Assembly (NCBI RefSeq): GCF_001423085.1
Contig: NZ_LMNU01000012.1
Coordinates: 63,091-127,090, forward strand
Direction: 5' to 3'
Length of the DNA: 64,000 bases
Source of the DNA: Methylobacterium sp. Leaf125
Lineage (GTDB): Bacteria > Pseudomonadota > Alphaproteobacteria > Rhizobiales > Beijerinckiaceae
Positions 49,954-58,725 of the stretch are shown piece after piece. Position numbers and translations under genes: made by a program. Below the pieces are notes generated by a model. It made no database searches. It saw only the letters and a list, made by a program, of their open reading frames with translations, and had not been told where the DNA came from. The stretch's first letter is position 1, and every line of letters begins with the position of its first letter.

Positions 49954-50526
49954 TCAGCGGTTTTGACCCGGTACCCAGAGCACGTCGTCGGCGCCGTTCG
50001 CATTGGCGGTCCGGCTCGCCACGAACAGGAAATCGGACAGCCGGTTGAGGTACTGGAGTGCCTCGGGCGAGACGATCTCGCCCTCGGTGGCAGCCAGGGC
50101 CACGGCCAGCCGCTCGGCCCGCCGACAGATCGTGCGGGCGAGGTGGAGGGCGGCCGAGGCCGGCGAGCCCCCGGGCAGCACGAAGGACTTCAAGGGCGAA
50201 AGGTCGGCGTTCAGCGCGTCGATGTCGCGCTCGACCCGCTGCACCTGCGCGGCGACGATCCGCAGCGGCTCGTATTTCGGCGGTTCGGCGCTTTCCGGGG
50301 TCGCGAGGTCGGCGCCGAGGTCGAACAGGTCGTTCTGAATCGCGCCCAGCATCGCGTCGAGGCGCGAATCCGCATGCAGCCGCACGAGTCCGATGCACGC
50401 GTTGGTCTCGTCGACGGTGCCGTAGGTCTCGATCCGCAGATCCGCCTTGGAGCGCCGTTCGCCGCTCGCCAGGGCGGTCGATCCCTTGTCGCCGGTGCGG
50501 GTGTAGATGCGGTTGAGGGTGACCAC
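49954..50526 (-). CDS. PduO-type cob(I)yrinic acid a,c-diamide adenosyltransferase
   Basis: A 190-residue ATP:cob(I)alamin adenosyltransferase. It has the N-terminal IYTRTGDKGSTALASGER phosphate loop, YGTVDETNACIGLVR, FVLPGGSPASAALHLARTIC with the RRAER cobalamin-site helix, and YLNRLSDFLFVASR. It makes adenosylcobalamin, the cofactor of ethylmalonyl-, methylmalonyl- and isobutyryl-CoA mutases. In Methylobacterium a gene of this type is known as meaD; identity with it is not proved here. It precedes etfBA on the same strand by 240 bases. Confidence 0.92.
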   Translation of the reverse strand: MVTLNRIYTRTGDKGSTALASGERRSKADLRIETYGTVDETNACIGLVRLHADSRLDAMLGAIQNDLFDLGADLATPESAEPPKYEPLRIVAAQVQRVERDIDALNADLSPLKSFVLPGGSPASAALHLARTICRRAERLAVALAATEGEIVSPEALQYLNRLSDFLFVASRTANANGADDVLWVPGQNR

Positions 50527-50689
50527 GATGGCGTCCGATCCTGAGCGGGGCCGGCAAGACGCGCCGGCAGGAGCGGGAACCTAGCGCAGTTTGCCGCCGC
50601 TGGGAGTCGCGGAATCGGAACGCGAAGGGCCGGCCCCGCATCGGCGGAACCGGCCCTCGAAGCTCACACGAAAGGCGAGCGCAGCGAAC

Positions 50690-51304
50690 TCAGAAGGTGT
50701 AGCCGAGCTTGCCGCCGAAATTGGTCAGGCCGCGGTTGTTCGCGCAGAGGCCCGCATTCGACATGTGCTCGACGGTGGCCATGACGCTCCAGTGCTCGGT
50801 GAGCCGGAAGCCGAGGGCGGCCGCCTCGCGGAACAGCGGATTGCAGCCCAGCGTGTTGAACCCGGCCGGCGCCGTCGGCTTCGGCCCGGTGTAGCCGTTA
50901 TGGGCGCCGGCGCCGAAGAAGCCCTCGAGGAAGACGATGTTGTTCAGGGTCTGCGGGAAGAGGTCCACGGTCCAGGTCGCGCCGATATAGGCGTAGCTGG
51001 TGCGGCCGCCGAAGTTGTAGCTGCCGCCGACGGTGGCCCGGGGCACGAAGGCCTGCCAGAAGGGATCGACGCTCACCAACGGCTTGGAGAAGAGAATTTC
51101 GCCGTTGATGTTGCTGGTGTTGTGCTCGGCGCTGCCGGGATCCTGCACGGCGCCGCCGATGCGGACCTCGGAGACGATGCTCAGGGGCTTCACCGGGCTG
51201 ACATAGGCGGCCGGCGGCGCGGACGGGAAGTCGGCGGCCTGGACCGGCATGGCCGTGGCGAGCACGACGGCGGCGGCAGCAAGGCGAAGCGAGGTGGACT
51301 GCAT
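50690..51304 (-). CDS. PagL-like lipid A 3-O-deacylase/acyloxyacyl hydrolase
   Basis: A 204-residue outer membrane protein. A signal peptide (LRLAAAAVVLATAMPVQA) precedes an eight-strand barrel pattern. The PagL active-site motif is at the C-terminus (TVEHMSNAGLCANNRGLTNF, matching HxSN-x-G and followed by N-x-G), and the chain ends in Phe (KLGYTF). PagL removes the 3-O-acyl chain from lipid A. ATG at 51304 starts the signal peptide. The usual substrate site in the family is conserved; activity in this organism is inferred. Confidence 0.8.
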   Translation of the reverse strand: MQSTSLRLAAAAVVLATAMPVQAADFPSAPPAAYVSPVKPLSIVSEVRIGGAVQDPGSAEHNTSNINGEILFSKPLVSVDPFWQAFVPRATVGGSYNFGGRTSYAYIGATWTVDLFPQTLNNIVFLEGFFGAGAHNGYTGPKPTAPAGFNTLGCNPLFREAAALGFRLTEHWSVMATVEHMSNAGLCANNRGLTNFGGKLGYTF

Positions 51305-51445
51305 CGAGATGGTTCCGGTTTGACCGGGCATGTCTAGCAGGCCGCTCGCGGCATCGGCAGGCGTCGGAGGCCTCGCGACAGCGATAGCTGTGCGGTGAGA
51401 CCTCCTGGCCACACTTGCCGGCCGCACCCGCCCCCTTGAAGCCGC

Positions 51446-52738
51446 TCAGGCTGCCGGCGCGGGCGTCATCGCACCGGTGTCGCCCTGCCGATGCCAGACA
51501 TACCAGGCCAGGAACGCGACCGGCACGCCGATGAGCGCGGTCGCCACGAAGAACCAGGCGAAGCCGGTCGACTCGATCACGAATCCGGACGCCCCCGCCA
51601 GCAGGCTGCCGGGGAGGGCGCAGAGGGAGGTCAGGAGGGCGTACTGGCTCGCCGCGTGCTCGGTGGCCACGAGGGTCGACATGAAGGTGATCAGCACGAT
51701 CGAGGCGATCGCGTAGGCGAAGCTGTCGATGCTCACCGCGATGGCGAAGGTCCAGAAGGCGTTTCCGCCGTCTCCGCCGTGCAGTGCCAGGTAGGCGAGG
51801 CTGAGATGCGAGGCCGAACCGAACACCGTGCCGGCGAGCAGGCTCGCCATCATGCCGATCCGCGGGACCACGTAACCGGCCAGGACGGTACCCGCGAGGG
51901 CGACGCCGAAGCCGAACAGCTTCGTCACCGTGGCGATGTCGGTGTTCGAGTAATGTAGGCTCTTGAACAGCGGCATCGCCATGGCGCTGGCGACGTAGCC
52001 GGGCATGCGGAAGCCGGCCACCAGGAGCAGGATCGGGATCGCCAGGGGCCCGAGGCGGCGGACCAGGTCCCGGATCGGTGCCACGATGGTCTCGACGAAG
52101 CCGGGATGGTCGTGGGACGCGGTCCGGTCTGAATCCGGCTCCGGCGCGAGGAGGGCGGCGATCACCCCCGGTGCCATCGCGACCACCATGCAGAGGTAGG
52201 CCGCCCGCCAGCCGTAGGCATCGGCGAGGTAGAGCGCGCCGGCTCCGGCCACGAGCGTCCCGATGCGCCAGCCGATCTCGGCCCATGACGACATCAGCGC
52301 CTGGCGCTCCGCCGGCGCCACGGTGATGCGCCAGCCGTCGATGACCACGTCCTGGGTCGCCCCGGCGAAGCCGAGCGCGAGGGAGAACGCGATGGTCCAG
52401 GCGAGCCAGTGCCCGGGATCGCCGAAGGCGACGCCGGCGAGCGCCAGCATCACGCCAAGCTGCGAAACGATGATCCAGCCTCGGCGCCGGCCGACCAGGC
52501 GGCTGATCAGGGGCGCGTCGTAGCGGTCGAGGAAGGGCGCCCAGAGAAACTTGAATTTATACGCGAGGGTCAGCTCGCTCATCAGTCCAAGGATGCCGAT
52601 GGGCACCTTGGCCTCGGACAGCCACGCCGATTGCGTGACGTAGACGAGGAGGAAGGGAATCCCGGAGCTGAAGCCGAGCCCCAGCATCGCGGCGATGCGC
52701 CGGTCGAGGACCGACTTCAGGAACGCAGCGGCGCCCAT
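51446..52738 (-). CDS. ampG: AmpG family muropeptide transporter
   Basis: A 430-residue major facilitator protein with about 12 membrane helices. It shows the AmpG features LGFSSGIPFLLVYVTQSAWL, the LAYKFKFLWAPFLDRY loop after helix 2, GATQDVVIDGWRI and RIGMMASLLAGTVFGSASHL. AmpG imports anhydro-muropeptides from the periplasm for recycling. It fits with the lytic transglycosylase elsewhere in the window. It is followed by nothing on its strand for 140 bases. Confidence 0.92.
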   Translation of the reverse strand: MGAAAFLKSVLDRRIAAMLGLGFSSGIPFLLVYVTQSAWLSEAKVPIGILGLMSELTLAYKFKFLWAPFLDRYDAPLISRLVGRRRGWIIVSQLGVMLALAGVAFGDPGHWLAWTIAFSLALGFAGATQDVVIDGWRITVAPAERQALMSSWAEIGWRIGTLVAGAGALYLADAYGWRAAYLCMVVAMAPGVIAALLAPEPDSDRTASHDHPGFVETIVAPIRDLVRRLGPLAIPILLLVAGFRMPGYVASAMAMPLFKSLHYSNTDIATVTKLFGFGVALAGTVLAGYVVPRIGMMASLLAGTVFGSASHLSLAYLALHGGDGGNAFWTFAIAVSIDSFAYAIASIVLITFMSTLVATEHAASQYALLTSLCALPGSLLAGASGFVIESTGFAWFFVATALIGVPVAFLAWYVWHRQGDTGAMTPAPAA

Positions 52739-52748
52739 CGGCCCGGGA

Positions 52749-52976
52749 TCAGGCCGAGCGCCACCAGACCACGCCCATGATGAAGATGATCGCCACGAAC
52801 TGCAGCAGCACGCGCAGGCGCATGAGCTTCTGCGAGAGGTTGGCGCTGCCCCCGCGCATCATGTTGAACAGGCCCAGGAACAGGACCACCGCCACCGCGA
52901 CGCAGGCGAGGAGCACGAGAGAGTTGGAGGAGATCACGGCGTCAGGTCTCGTGGCTGTCGGGTCGGAAATCGTCAC
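52749..52976 (-). CDS. HIG1-domain-like twin transmembrane protein
   Basis: A 75-residue protein with two membrane helices (LVLLACVAVAVVLFLGLF and LLQFVAIIFIMGVVWW). The intervening basic loop MMRGGSANLSQKLMRLRV has the pattern of the HIG1 (hypoxia-induced gene 1) domain. In alphaproteobacteria such proteins are linked to cytochrome oxidase stability by analogy with mitochondria. The start is GTG at 52976. It starts 10 bases after a strong hairpin at the end of the TIGR02302 gene and 10 bases before ampG. Confidence 0.82.
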   Translation of the reverse strand: MTISDPTATRPDAVISSNSLVLLACVAVAVVLFLGLFNMMRGGSANLSQKLMRLRVLLQFVAIIFIMGVVWWRSA

Positions 52977-52985
52977 CCCTCATAT

Positions 52986-53008
52986 GGGCTCCTCCGGTGG
53001 AGGAGCCC
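52986..53008 (-). terminator. Hairpin after the TIGR02302 gene
   Basis: A perfect 10-bp stem GGGCTCCTCC / GGAGGAGCCC with loop GGT between the TIGR02302 stop and the HIG1-like start. The right arm (minus strand) includes GGAGGAG and may also mask a ribosome site. No U-tract. Confidence 0.5.
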
Positions 53009-53027
53009 AGGGGGGCAGGTCGGTGCG

Positions 53028-55679
53028 TCAGTTGCGGCGCAGGAGGCGCTCGAAGTAGTCGAGCTCCTCGCGCGGGCGGCTCGGGTCGCCGAGCTTGCGC
53101 CGCAGCTCCTCCATGATGCGTCGGGTGCGCTGCACGGCGGATTCGTCGGCCGTCGGCACCCGGGCATTGCCGTTGGTCATGTCGCGGCCCTTGGTCGGGC
53201 GGCCCAGGGGATCGTCGTCTCGGTTGCCGGCTTGGCCCTGCTGGCTCGGCTTCTCGCCGCCCTCGCCCTCGCCTTTTCCTTCGCCCTCACCCTCGCCCTC
53301 GGCCATTTCCTGCATCTGCTTCTGCATGCCTTCGGCGCCCCGCTTGAGGCCGTCCAGGGCCCGGCCCTGGGCGTCGACCGCCTCGCCGTCCTTGCCCTGG
53401 CCGAGAGCTCCCTCGGCCTCGCGCATCGCCTCCTCGGCGTCCGACAGGCCTTCCTCGCCCTGCATGCCGAGGTCCTTCATGCCGCGCTGCAGGTTCTCCA
53501 AGCGCTCGCGGAGGGCCTGCTGGCGCTGGCCGGCGCCGCCCTTCTGGCCCTCGCCCTTCTGACCCTGCTCACCCTTGCCCTGCTGCCCTTGTCCTTGCTG
53601 GCCCTGGCCCTGTTGTCCCGGTTGGCCTTTCTGGCCGTCGCCCTGCTGGCCGGGCTGACTGCGCTGCGGGCGCTGGCCGCGCGGACCCTGGCCCTGCTGG
53701 CCGCGCTTGTCCTGCCCGTCCTTGAAGGTCTCGTCGCGCAGGTCCTGCTGCTCGCGGGAGAGCTTGTCGAGCTCATCGGCCTGCTTGCTCATCTCGCGAC
53801 TGTTGGGATCGGACTTGCCGCCGGGCTCTGCGGTCTGGAGATTCTCGAGGATCTCGCGGAGCTGGTCGAGGAGGCGCTGGGCCTCGGCCGTGTCACCGCG
53901 CTTCATGGCCTCGGCCATGTCGTTCAGCATCTTGTTGAGGTCGTCCGGCGTCACCGTCTTGGCGTTCGCGTTCGGCGGGCTCTTCTCGGCCTGGGGCTTC
54001 CCGTCCTTGCGCTGGCGCTCGGCCATGCCCTTCATGAACTTGTCGAGGGCCTGTTTCAGGTCCTCCGTCAGCTTCTTGATCTCCTCGTCCGGCGCATTGC
54101 GCTCGATCGCCTGCTTGAGGTTGTCCTGGGCGGAGCGAAGGCTCTTCTCGGCATCCGAGAGATCGCCGTCCTCGATCTTCAGCGCCATCTCCCAGAGGAG
54201 GTCGGCGACCTCCATCAGCGCCCCGTCGCTCCGCGCGGCCTTCAGGCGCCGCGAGGCGGCCTTGAGCCCGAGGAAGATGCTGGCCTGCGGCGTGAAGGTG
54301 TCGGGCGCGATGAGGAGCGCGTCGAGGGCGGTCTGCACCCGGCCGCGGCTGTCGTCGGGCGCGGTGATCAGGCGCCGGCGTTCCTCGGCCAGGGCGCGCG
54401 CCAGCGGCTGGGTGAAGACCCGCGCCGGCAGCGTCACCTCGGCGGTGGCGGTACGTCCCTCCTGCCCAGCTTCGTCCTTCACCACCAGGGTCAAGCGCAC
54501 CCGGGCTCCGGACCACGGATTGTCGGTGAGGTCGACCAGGGTCTTGGTGTCGTGCTCGCCGGTGGCATCCGCCGGCAGGGCCAGGGAGACCCGCGGGGGC
54601 GGCACCAGCGCGCGGGAATGGGCCAGGGGCTCCACCACACCCTCGGCCGACGCGATGCCGTAATCGTCCTTGGCGCGGTAGGTCAGGTTGAAGGTCCCGC
54701 GGGCATTCACCTCGAGGGCGCCGATGCGCTCCACCTCGGGCGCGGTGTCGGGGATGGTCTCGACCAGGAGATGCTGCGTCGTGCCGCCCGCCGTCACGGT
54801 CAGGTCGGCGACGCCGCCGGTCAGCTGGAACCGGTCCTCGCGCAGGTCCGCATGGGGCGGCTTGCCGGGCAGGGCTTTCAGGCCGGCATTCGGCGTCAGG
54901 ACGGCGTCGCCCTGGCCGGCGATCCGAACGATCAGGGTCGCGTTGACGGGCGCGCGCAGGCGCTGCTGCTCGCCGTTCATCGTGACGACCAGGGGCGGCA
55001 GCCGGGTGTAGAGGGGCGGATCGATCCAGCCGTCGACCCGGAAGGTCGGACCGGGCGGGGGCGGCGCCTGCCAGTCGAAGGCGCCGAGGATGCGGGAACG
55101 CCATTCCGCGCCGGCCACGAACAGGCTGGCCACGGCCGCGACGATCAGCCCGGCCCGCAGCGCGAAGGGATCGCGCCGCGCCATGGCGGGCCGGGGCGGC
55201 GGGGGCTTCAGCCCGGCCACGGCTTCGGCCGCGCGGGCCTGATGCAGCGCCCAGAGCGCCCGCGTCGCCGGGTCGGCGGTGCCGACCGCGAGGGTATCCT
55301 CGATGGAGGAGGCGGGATTGTGGGACAGCGTCCCGCCCTTGGCGGCGGCCGCGCGATCGATCCGCGCCAGGGCCTCGCGCCGGGTGTCGCGCCGCAGGCG
55401 GGCCAGCGGCAGGAGCGCCGCGACCAGCGCCAGGGCGAAGAGCAGGAGGCCGGCGACGCGGCCGAGCGGCGGCAGGTCGAGCCAGAGCCCGAGCCAGGAC
55501 AGGGCGAGGAACGCCAGGATCAGCCCGAGGCCGCGCCACAGGATCGGCCAGGCGCGCTCCCAGAGGCCGGCCGCCTGCGAGCGGGCGACCAGTCGGTCGA
55601 GCCGCCGGCTCAGCACAGCACCGCCGGTGCCCCGCTCTGGCCCGTTGCTCGTGGAGGTCGCCGGGTCGGCCTCGCCCAT
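53028..55679 (-). CDS. TIGR02302 (DUF4175) family protein
   Basis: An 883-residue membrane protein of the alphaproteobacterial TIGR02302 family. N-terminal membrane helices at about 50-100 (LILAFLALSWLGLWL, LLLFALALVAALLPL) and near 175 precede a large periplasmic part. Residues about 230-450 form beta-rich domains (WIDPPLYTRLPPLV). From about 530 it is helical and charged. Residues about 670-740 are a glutamine/glycine/lysine low-complexity stretch, followed by a coiled coil. The last 60 residues (NARVPTADESAVQRTRRIME and YFERLLRRN) are well conserved in the family. Function unknown. It is divergent from the TerB-like gene. Confidence 0.9.
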   Translation of the reverse strand: MGEADPATSTSNGPERGTGGAVLSRRLDRLVARSQAAGLWERAWPILWRGLGLILAFLALSWLGLWLDLPPLGRVAGLLLFALALVAALLPLARLRRDTRREALARIDRAAAAKGGTLSHNPASSIEDTLAVGTADPATRALWALHQARAAEAVAGLKPPPPRPAMARRDPFALRAGLIVAAVASLFVAGAEWRSRILGAFDWQAPPPPGPTFRVDGWIDPPLYTRLPPLVVTMNGEQQRLRAPVNATLIVRIAGQGDAVLTPNAGLKALPGKPPHADLREDRFQLTGGVADLTVTAGGTTQHLLVETIPDTAPEVERIGALEVNARGTFNLTYRAKDDYGIASAEGVVEPLAHSRALVPPPRVSLALPADATGEHDTKTLVDLTDNPWSGARVRLTLVVKDEAGQEGRTATAEVTLPARVFTQPLARALAEERRRLITAPDDSRGRVQTALDALLIAPDTFTPQASIFLGLKAASRRLKAARSDGALMEVADLLWEMALKIEDGDLSDAEKSLRSAQDNLKQAIERNAPDEEIKKLTEDLKQALDKFMKGMAERQRKDGKPQAEKSPPNANAKTVTPDDLNKMLNDMAEAMKRGDTAEAQRLLDQLREILENLQTAEPGGKSDPNSREMSKQADELDKLSREQQDLRDETFKDGQDKRGQQGQGPRGQRPQRSQPGQQGDGQKGQPGQQGQGQQGQGQQGKGEQGQKGEGQKGGAGQRQQALRERLENLQRGMKDLGMQGEEGLSDAEEAMREAEGALGQGKDGEAVDAQGRALDGLKRGAEGMQKQMQEMAEGEGEGEGKGEGEGGEKPSQQGQAGNRDDDPLGRPTKGRDMTNGNARVPTADESAVQRTRRIMEELRRKLGDPSRPREELDYFERLLRRN

Positions 55680-55877
55680 CGTGTCTGGCTCCTCGCGCGT
55701 CGCATCGGCGTCGCGCTTCCCCGCAAGGCTAGCATGGTGCGGGCGCCAGGCGACGGGGTCAAATCATCCCAGGCCCGAATCCCTCTCCGGTCCGGCGACG
55801 TCCGGTCCATGATCTGAACCCGCCGCGTCCCTCGCGTGTTGCAGCCTCACGTTCAGCGCGTTGGAAGGAAGTCCGCC

Positions 55878-56393
55878 ATGGTCGATGTGAAGCCCCTCGT
55901 CGATGCCCTCGTGCGCACGCGCCGCGGCCCGCTCGCCGCCGGTGCAGCCCTCGGCGGCCTCGCCCTGGTGGCGGGCCTCGCCGCCCGGGCCCTGCGCGGG
56001 CCCATCACGCCCGAGAGCGCCCCGGCGCCCGCCGCGCCCGTCGTGAACGAGGACGAAGCCCGGCTCATGCTGCGCGCCATGGTGGCCGCGACCCTGGCCG
56101 ATGGGATGATCGACAAGGACGAGCGCCAACGCCTCGACGCTGCGGTTCAGGCCTCCGGCCTCGCCAAGGACGGCGCGGCCTGGCTGGAGGCGGAGATCGG
56201 CGATCCGGTCGATCTCGACACCATCACGGATGCGGTGAACACGCCCGAGCAGGCGACGCGGATCTACTCCGCGGTGCGGCTCTCCGTCCTGGCGGACACG
56301 CTGCAGGAGCGCGAGTTCCTCAAGCGTCTCGCCGAGGCCCTGGACGTTCCGGGCGAGGCGGTCGCGCGCATCGAGGGCGAACTCGCCGCTTGA
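55878..56393 (+). CDS. TerB-like DUF533 protein
   Basis: A 171-residue protein. The first 55 residues contain a hydrophobic membrane-anchor segment (ALGGLALVAGLAARAL), then an Ala/Pro linker, then a TerB-like helical domain with the paired motif LRAMVAATLADGMIDKDERQ and SVLADTLQEREFLKRLAEAL. TerB domains carry acidic metal-binding residues and occur in phage and tellurite-stress modules, but DUF533 proteins have no proven role. ATG at 55878 follows AAGGAAG. It converges on lysA with 3 bases between the stops. Confidence 0.88.
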   Translation: MVDVKPLVDALVRTRRGPLAAGAALGGLALVAGLAARALRGPITPESAPAPAAPVVNEDEARLMLRAMVAATLADGMIDKDERQRLDAAVQASGLAKDGAAWLEAEIGDPVDLDTITDAVNTPEQATRIYSAVRLSVLADTLQEREFLKRLAEALDVPGEAVARIEGELAA

Positions 56394-56396
56394 GGG

Positions 56397-57674
56397 TCAG
56401 CCCTGCGGGCTGAGCCAGTCGGGCATCCGGTCGAGGGCGATCAGGTCCTCGTAGCTCTGGCGCGGACGCACGATGGCGGCCTCGCCGCCGCGCACCAGCA
56501 CCTCCGGCACGAGGAGGCGGGAATTGTAGGTCCCCGCCTGGACAGCGCCGTAGGCGCCGGCGCTCATCACCGCGATGAGGTCGCCCGGGGCGACCTCCGG
56601 CATCTCCCGGGCGAGCGCGATGTAGTCGCCGCTCTCGCAGACCGGCCCGACCACGTCGGCGACGAGGCGCGGCGTCTCGGTCGTGGGTTCCTTCACGGGC
56701 CGCAGGCCATGGTAGGCGTCGTACAGGGTCGGGCGGATCAGGTCGTTCATCGCCGCATCGACGATGACGAAGGTCCGGCCCTCGGTGCGCTTCACGTAGA
56801 TCACGCGGGTCACCAGGATGCCGGCGTTGCCAGCGATCATCCGGCCGATCTCGAAGACCGGACGCAGGCCGAGCGGCGCGAAGTGCGGGCGCAGGATCGC
56901 CGACAGGGCCGCCGGCTCCGGCGGCGGCGCGTTGTCGTCGCGGTAGGGGATGCCGAGGCCGCCGCCGAAATCGATGTGGTGGAGCGGATGCCCCTCCGCC
57001 ATGAGGTCGCGGGCCAAGCCGGCCAGGAGGCCGGCGGCGTGGTCGAAGGGGGCCAGATCGGTGATCTGGCTGCCGATATGCATGTCGACGCCGGAGATCG
57101 CGAGGCCCGGCAGCGTTGCCGCCTGGGCGTAGACGGCCCGGGCCCGGCCGATCGGGATCCCGAACTTGTTCTCGGACTTGCCGGTCGAGATCTTCGCATG
57201 CGTGCCGGCATCGACGTCCGGATTGACCCGGATGGAGATCGGCGCCGTCAGCCCGAGGCTGGTCGCTACGGCGGACAGTTGTGCCAGCTCCGGCTCGCTC
57301 TCGACGTTGAAGCAGAAGATGCCGGCCTTCAGCGCCGCCGCCATCTCCGCCTGCGTCTTGCCGACGCCCGAGAAGACGATGCGCTGCGGATCGACGCCCG
57401 CCGCCAGCGCCCGGCGCAACTCACCCTCGGAGACGATATCCATGCCGGCGCCGAGGCGGGCCAGCGTGGCCAGCACCGCCTGGTTCGAGTTCGCCTTCAT
57501 GGCAAAGCACACGAGGGCGTCGTCCTCGCCGAAAGCCTTGGCGAAGACCTCGTAGTGGCGCTCCAGCGTGGCCGTCGCGTAGCAGTAGAACGGCGTTCCC
57601 ACCGTCTCGGCGAGCGCAGTCAGGTCGACATCCTCGGCCTGGAGACGACCGTCGCGATAGTGGAAGTGGTGCAT
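56397..57674 (-). CDS. lysA: Diaminopimelate decarboxylase
   Basis: A 425-residue PLP enzyme that makes lysine from meso-diaminopimelate. The PLP lysine is Lys60 in VCFAMKANSN. HIGSQI and the GGGLGIPY phosphate-binding loop are present, and VCESGDYIA carries the active-site Cys across the dimer. The conserved EPGR motif is EIGR here (VFEIGRMIAGNAGI). ATG at 57674 is used; 57692 would add six residues. It follows the small lipoprotein gene lptM on the same strand, the usual arrangement. Confidence 0.95.
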   Translation of the reverse strand: MHHFHYRDGRLQAEDVDLTALAETVGTPFYCYATATLERHYEVFAKAFGEDDALVCFAMKANSNQAVLATLARLGAGMDIVSEGELRRALAAGVDPQRIVFSGVGKTQAEMAAALKAGIFCFNVESEPELAQLSAVATSLGLTAPISIRVNPDVDAGTHAKISTGKSENKFGIPIGRARAVYAQAATLPGLAISGVDMHIGSQITDLAPFDHAAGLLAGLARDLMAEGHPLHHIDFGGGLGIPYRDDNAPPPEPAALSAILRPHFAPLGLRPVFEIGRMIAGNAGILVTRVIYVKRTEGRTFVIVDAAMNDLIRPTLYDAYHGLRPVKEPTTETPRLVADVVGPVCESGDYIALAREMPEVAPGDLIAVMSAGAYGAVQAGTYNSRLLVPEVLVRGGEAAIVRPRQSYEDLIALDRMPDWLSPQG

Positions 57675-57783
57675 CGGCCTGCCTGCGGGCATCCCGCCCG
57701 GGGATTTCGGGCCCGCGCGCGGCGCGTCCGGGCGGGCGCGCCTTCCCGCACGAGGCCGGGGAGAGGGCTGTGGTGACCCGCTT

Positions 57784-58140
57784 CTACAGCAGCGGATCGA
57801 GCAGGAAAGGCTCCTTGGGCACGACGTAGCCGCGCTTGGCGCCGCGGGTGGTCTTCACCGGCGCCTCGGCACCCGAGCCCGGCACCGCCAGGGTGTCGAG
57901 TTCATCCCCGGCCCGGACCGCGTCCGGCTCAGGGGTCGCCGCGCCGCCGCCGAGGCCGACGCTCTGGGGCAGCGCCCGCGGACTCGCGACGCCGGGCAGA
58001 CCGGGGCGCGCCACCGAGCGCGCCGCGGCCGTGCCGGGCGGCGGCTCGAGGGCGCCACGCCGGCCACAGGCCGAAGCGGACAGCGCGATCAGGCCGATCG
58101 CGGCGATCGTCGACAGGGGGCGGGCAGGGAAGAACATCAA
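57784..58140 (-). CDS. lptM: LptM-like small lipoprotein
   Basis: A 118-residue lipoprotein. Its signal ends in a lipobox (LSASAC) followed directly by GRRGALEPPP, the conserved CGxxGxLxxP motif of LptM-type (YifL) proteins next to lysA. The remaining 85 residues are Pro/Ala/Gly-rich, ending KEPFLLDPLL. LptM helps mature the LPS transport protein LptD by disulfide rearrangement in enterobacteria; extension to this longer alphaproteobacterial form is inference. It lies 109 bases upstream of lysA. Confidence 0.8.
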   Translation of the reverse strand: MMFFPARPLSTIAAIGLIALSASACGRRGALEPPPGTAAARSVARPGLPGVASPRALPQSVGLGGGAATPEPDAVRAGDELDTLAVPGSGAEAPVKTTRGAKRGYVVPKEPFLLDPLL

Positions 58141-58239
58141 CGCTTGCGATCCGTAACGCGATGGCGGGCAGCATAGCCGTTGCGGCTCGGCGATGCGAGC
58201 GAAACGGCTACGCTGTCCCGCGCGGCGTCGGGTTAGGCC

Positions 58240-58536
58240 TCAGCCCTTCTTCTTGCCGTCCGTCTTCTGGTAGACGTCGATGGCGCGACGGCAGTTCTCC
58301 GAGAGCTTGGTCCAGTTGGTCTGGAAGCACTTGTCGAGGGCCGGATCATCGGTGGCGAGATTGCCGCAATAGGTCAGGTAGTCGCCGGTGCAGTACTTCT
58401 TCAGGGTCTCGTTCCCGCGCTTCGTCTGAGGGGCGGTCGCGGCCCCTTGCGGCTGGGCCGCGGGCTGGGCGATCGCCGGGGCGATCGAGGCCGTGGCAGC
58501 GAGGAGGAAGGCAAGCGACGTGAGCTTAAGGGCCAT
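58240..58536 (-). CDS. Small periplasmic cysteine-rich protein
   Basis: A 98-residue protein with a signal peptide (LTSLAFLLAATASIAPAIA) and a Gln/Pro linker. A short domain with four Cys (KYCTGDYLTYCGNL ... KCFQTNWTKL ... NCRRAI) follows, probably with two disulfides. The spacing resembles the cysteine-rich repeat seen in alphaproteobacterial secreted proteins (GLG1-like). It ends in a Lys-rich tail. ATG at 58536 begins the signal; upstream frame to 58695 is not coding. Function unknown. Confidence 0.75.
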   Translation of the reverse strand: MALKLTSLAFLLAATASIAPAIAQPAAQPQGAATAPQTKRGNETLKKYCTGDYLTYCGNLATDDPALDKCFQTNWTKLSENCRRAIDVYQKTDGKKKG

Positions 58537-58725
58537 AGGGGGCGCGGTCCGTCTCAAGAAACAGGGGAATGGGCGATCCGATGAAGCGCCGAGATGGTCG
58601 AAACATGGCGCGCGGATGGTCGCCGCGTGGTCAGGCCGCTTTCTACGCCGCGTTTTCCCGTCCGTGCAACGTCCGCGGCGTTTTCCGGCGCACATGACGC
58701 GCCGGGTTCGACCCCCGCATCGCGT

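Noticed and set aside
52695..55817. A 1040-codon plus-strand open frame
   Set aside because: It is opposite the TIGR02302 gene; its Leu/Ala/Gly-rich repeats mirror the Gln/Gly/Lys tract of the real gene.
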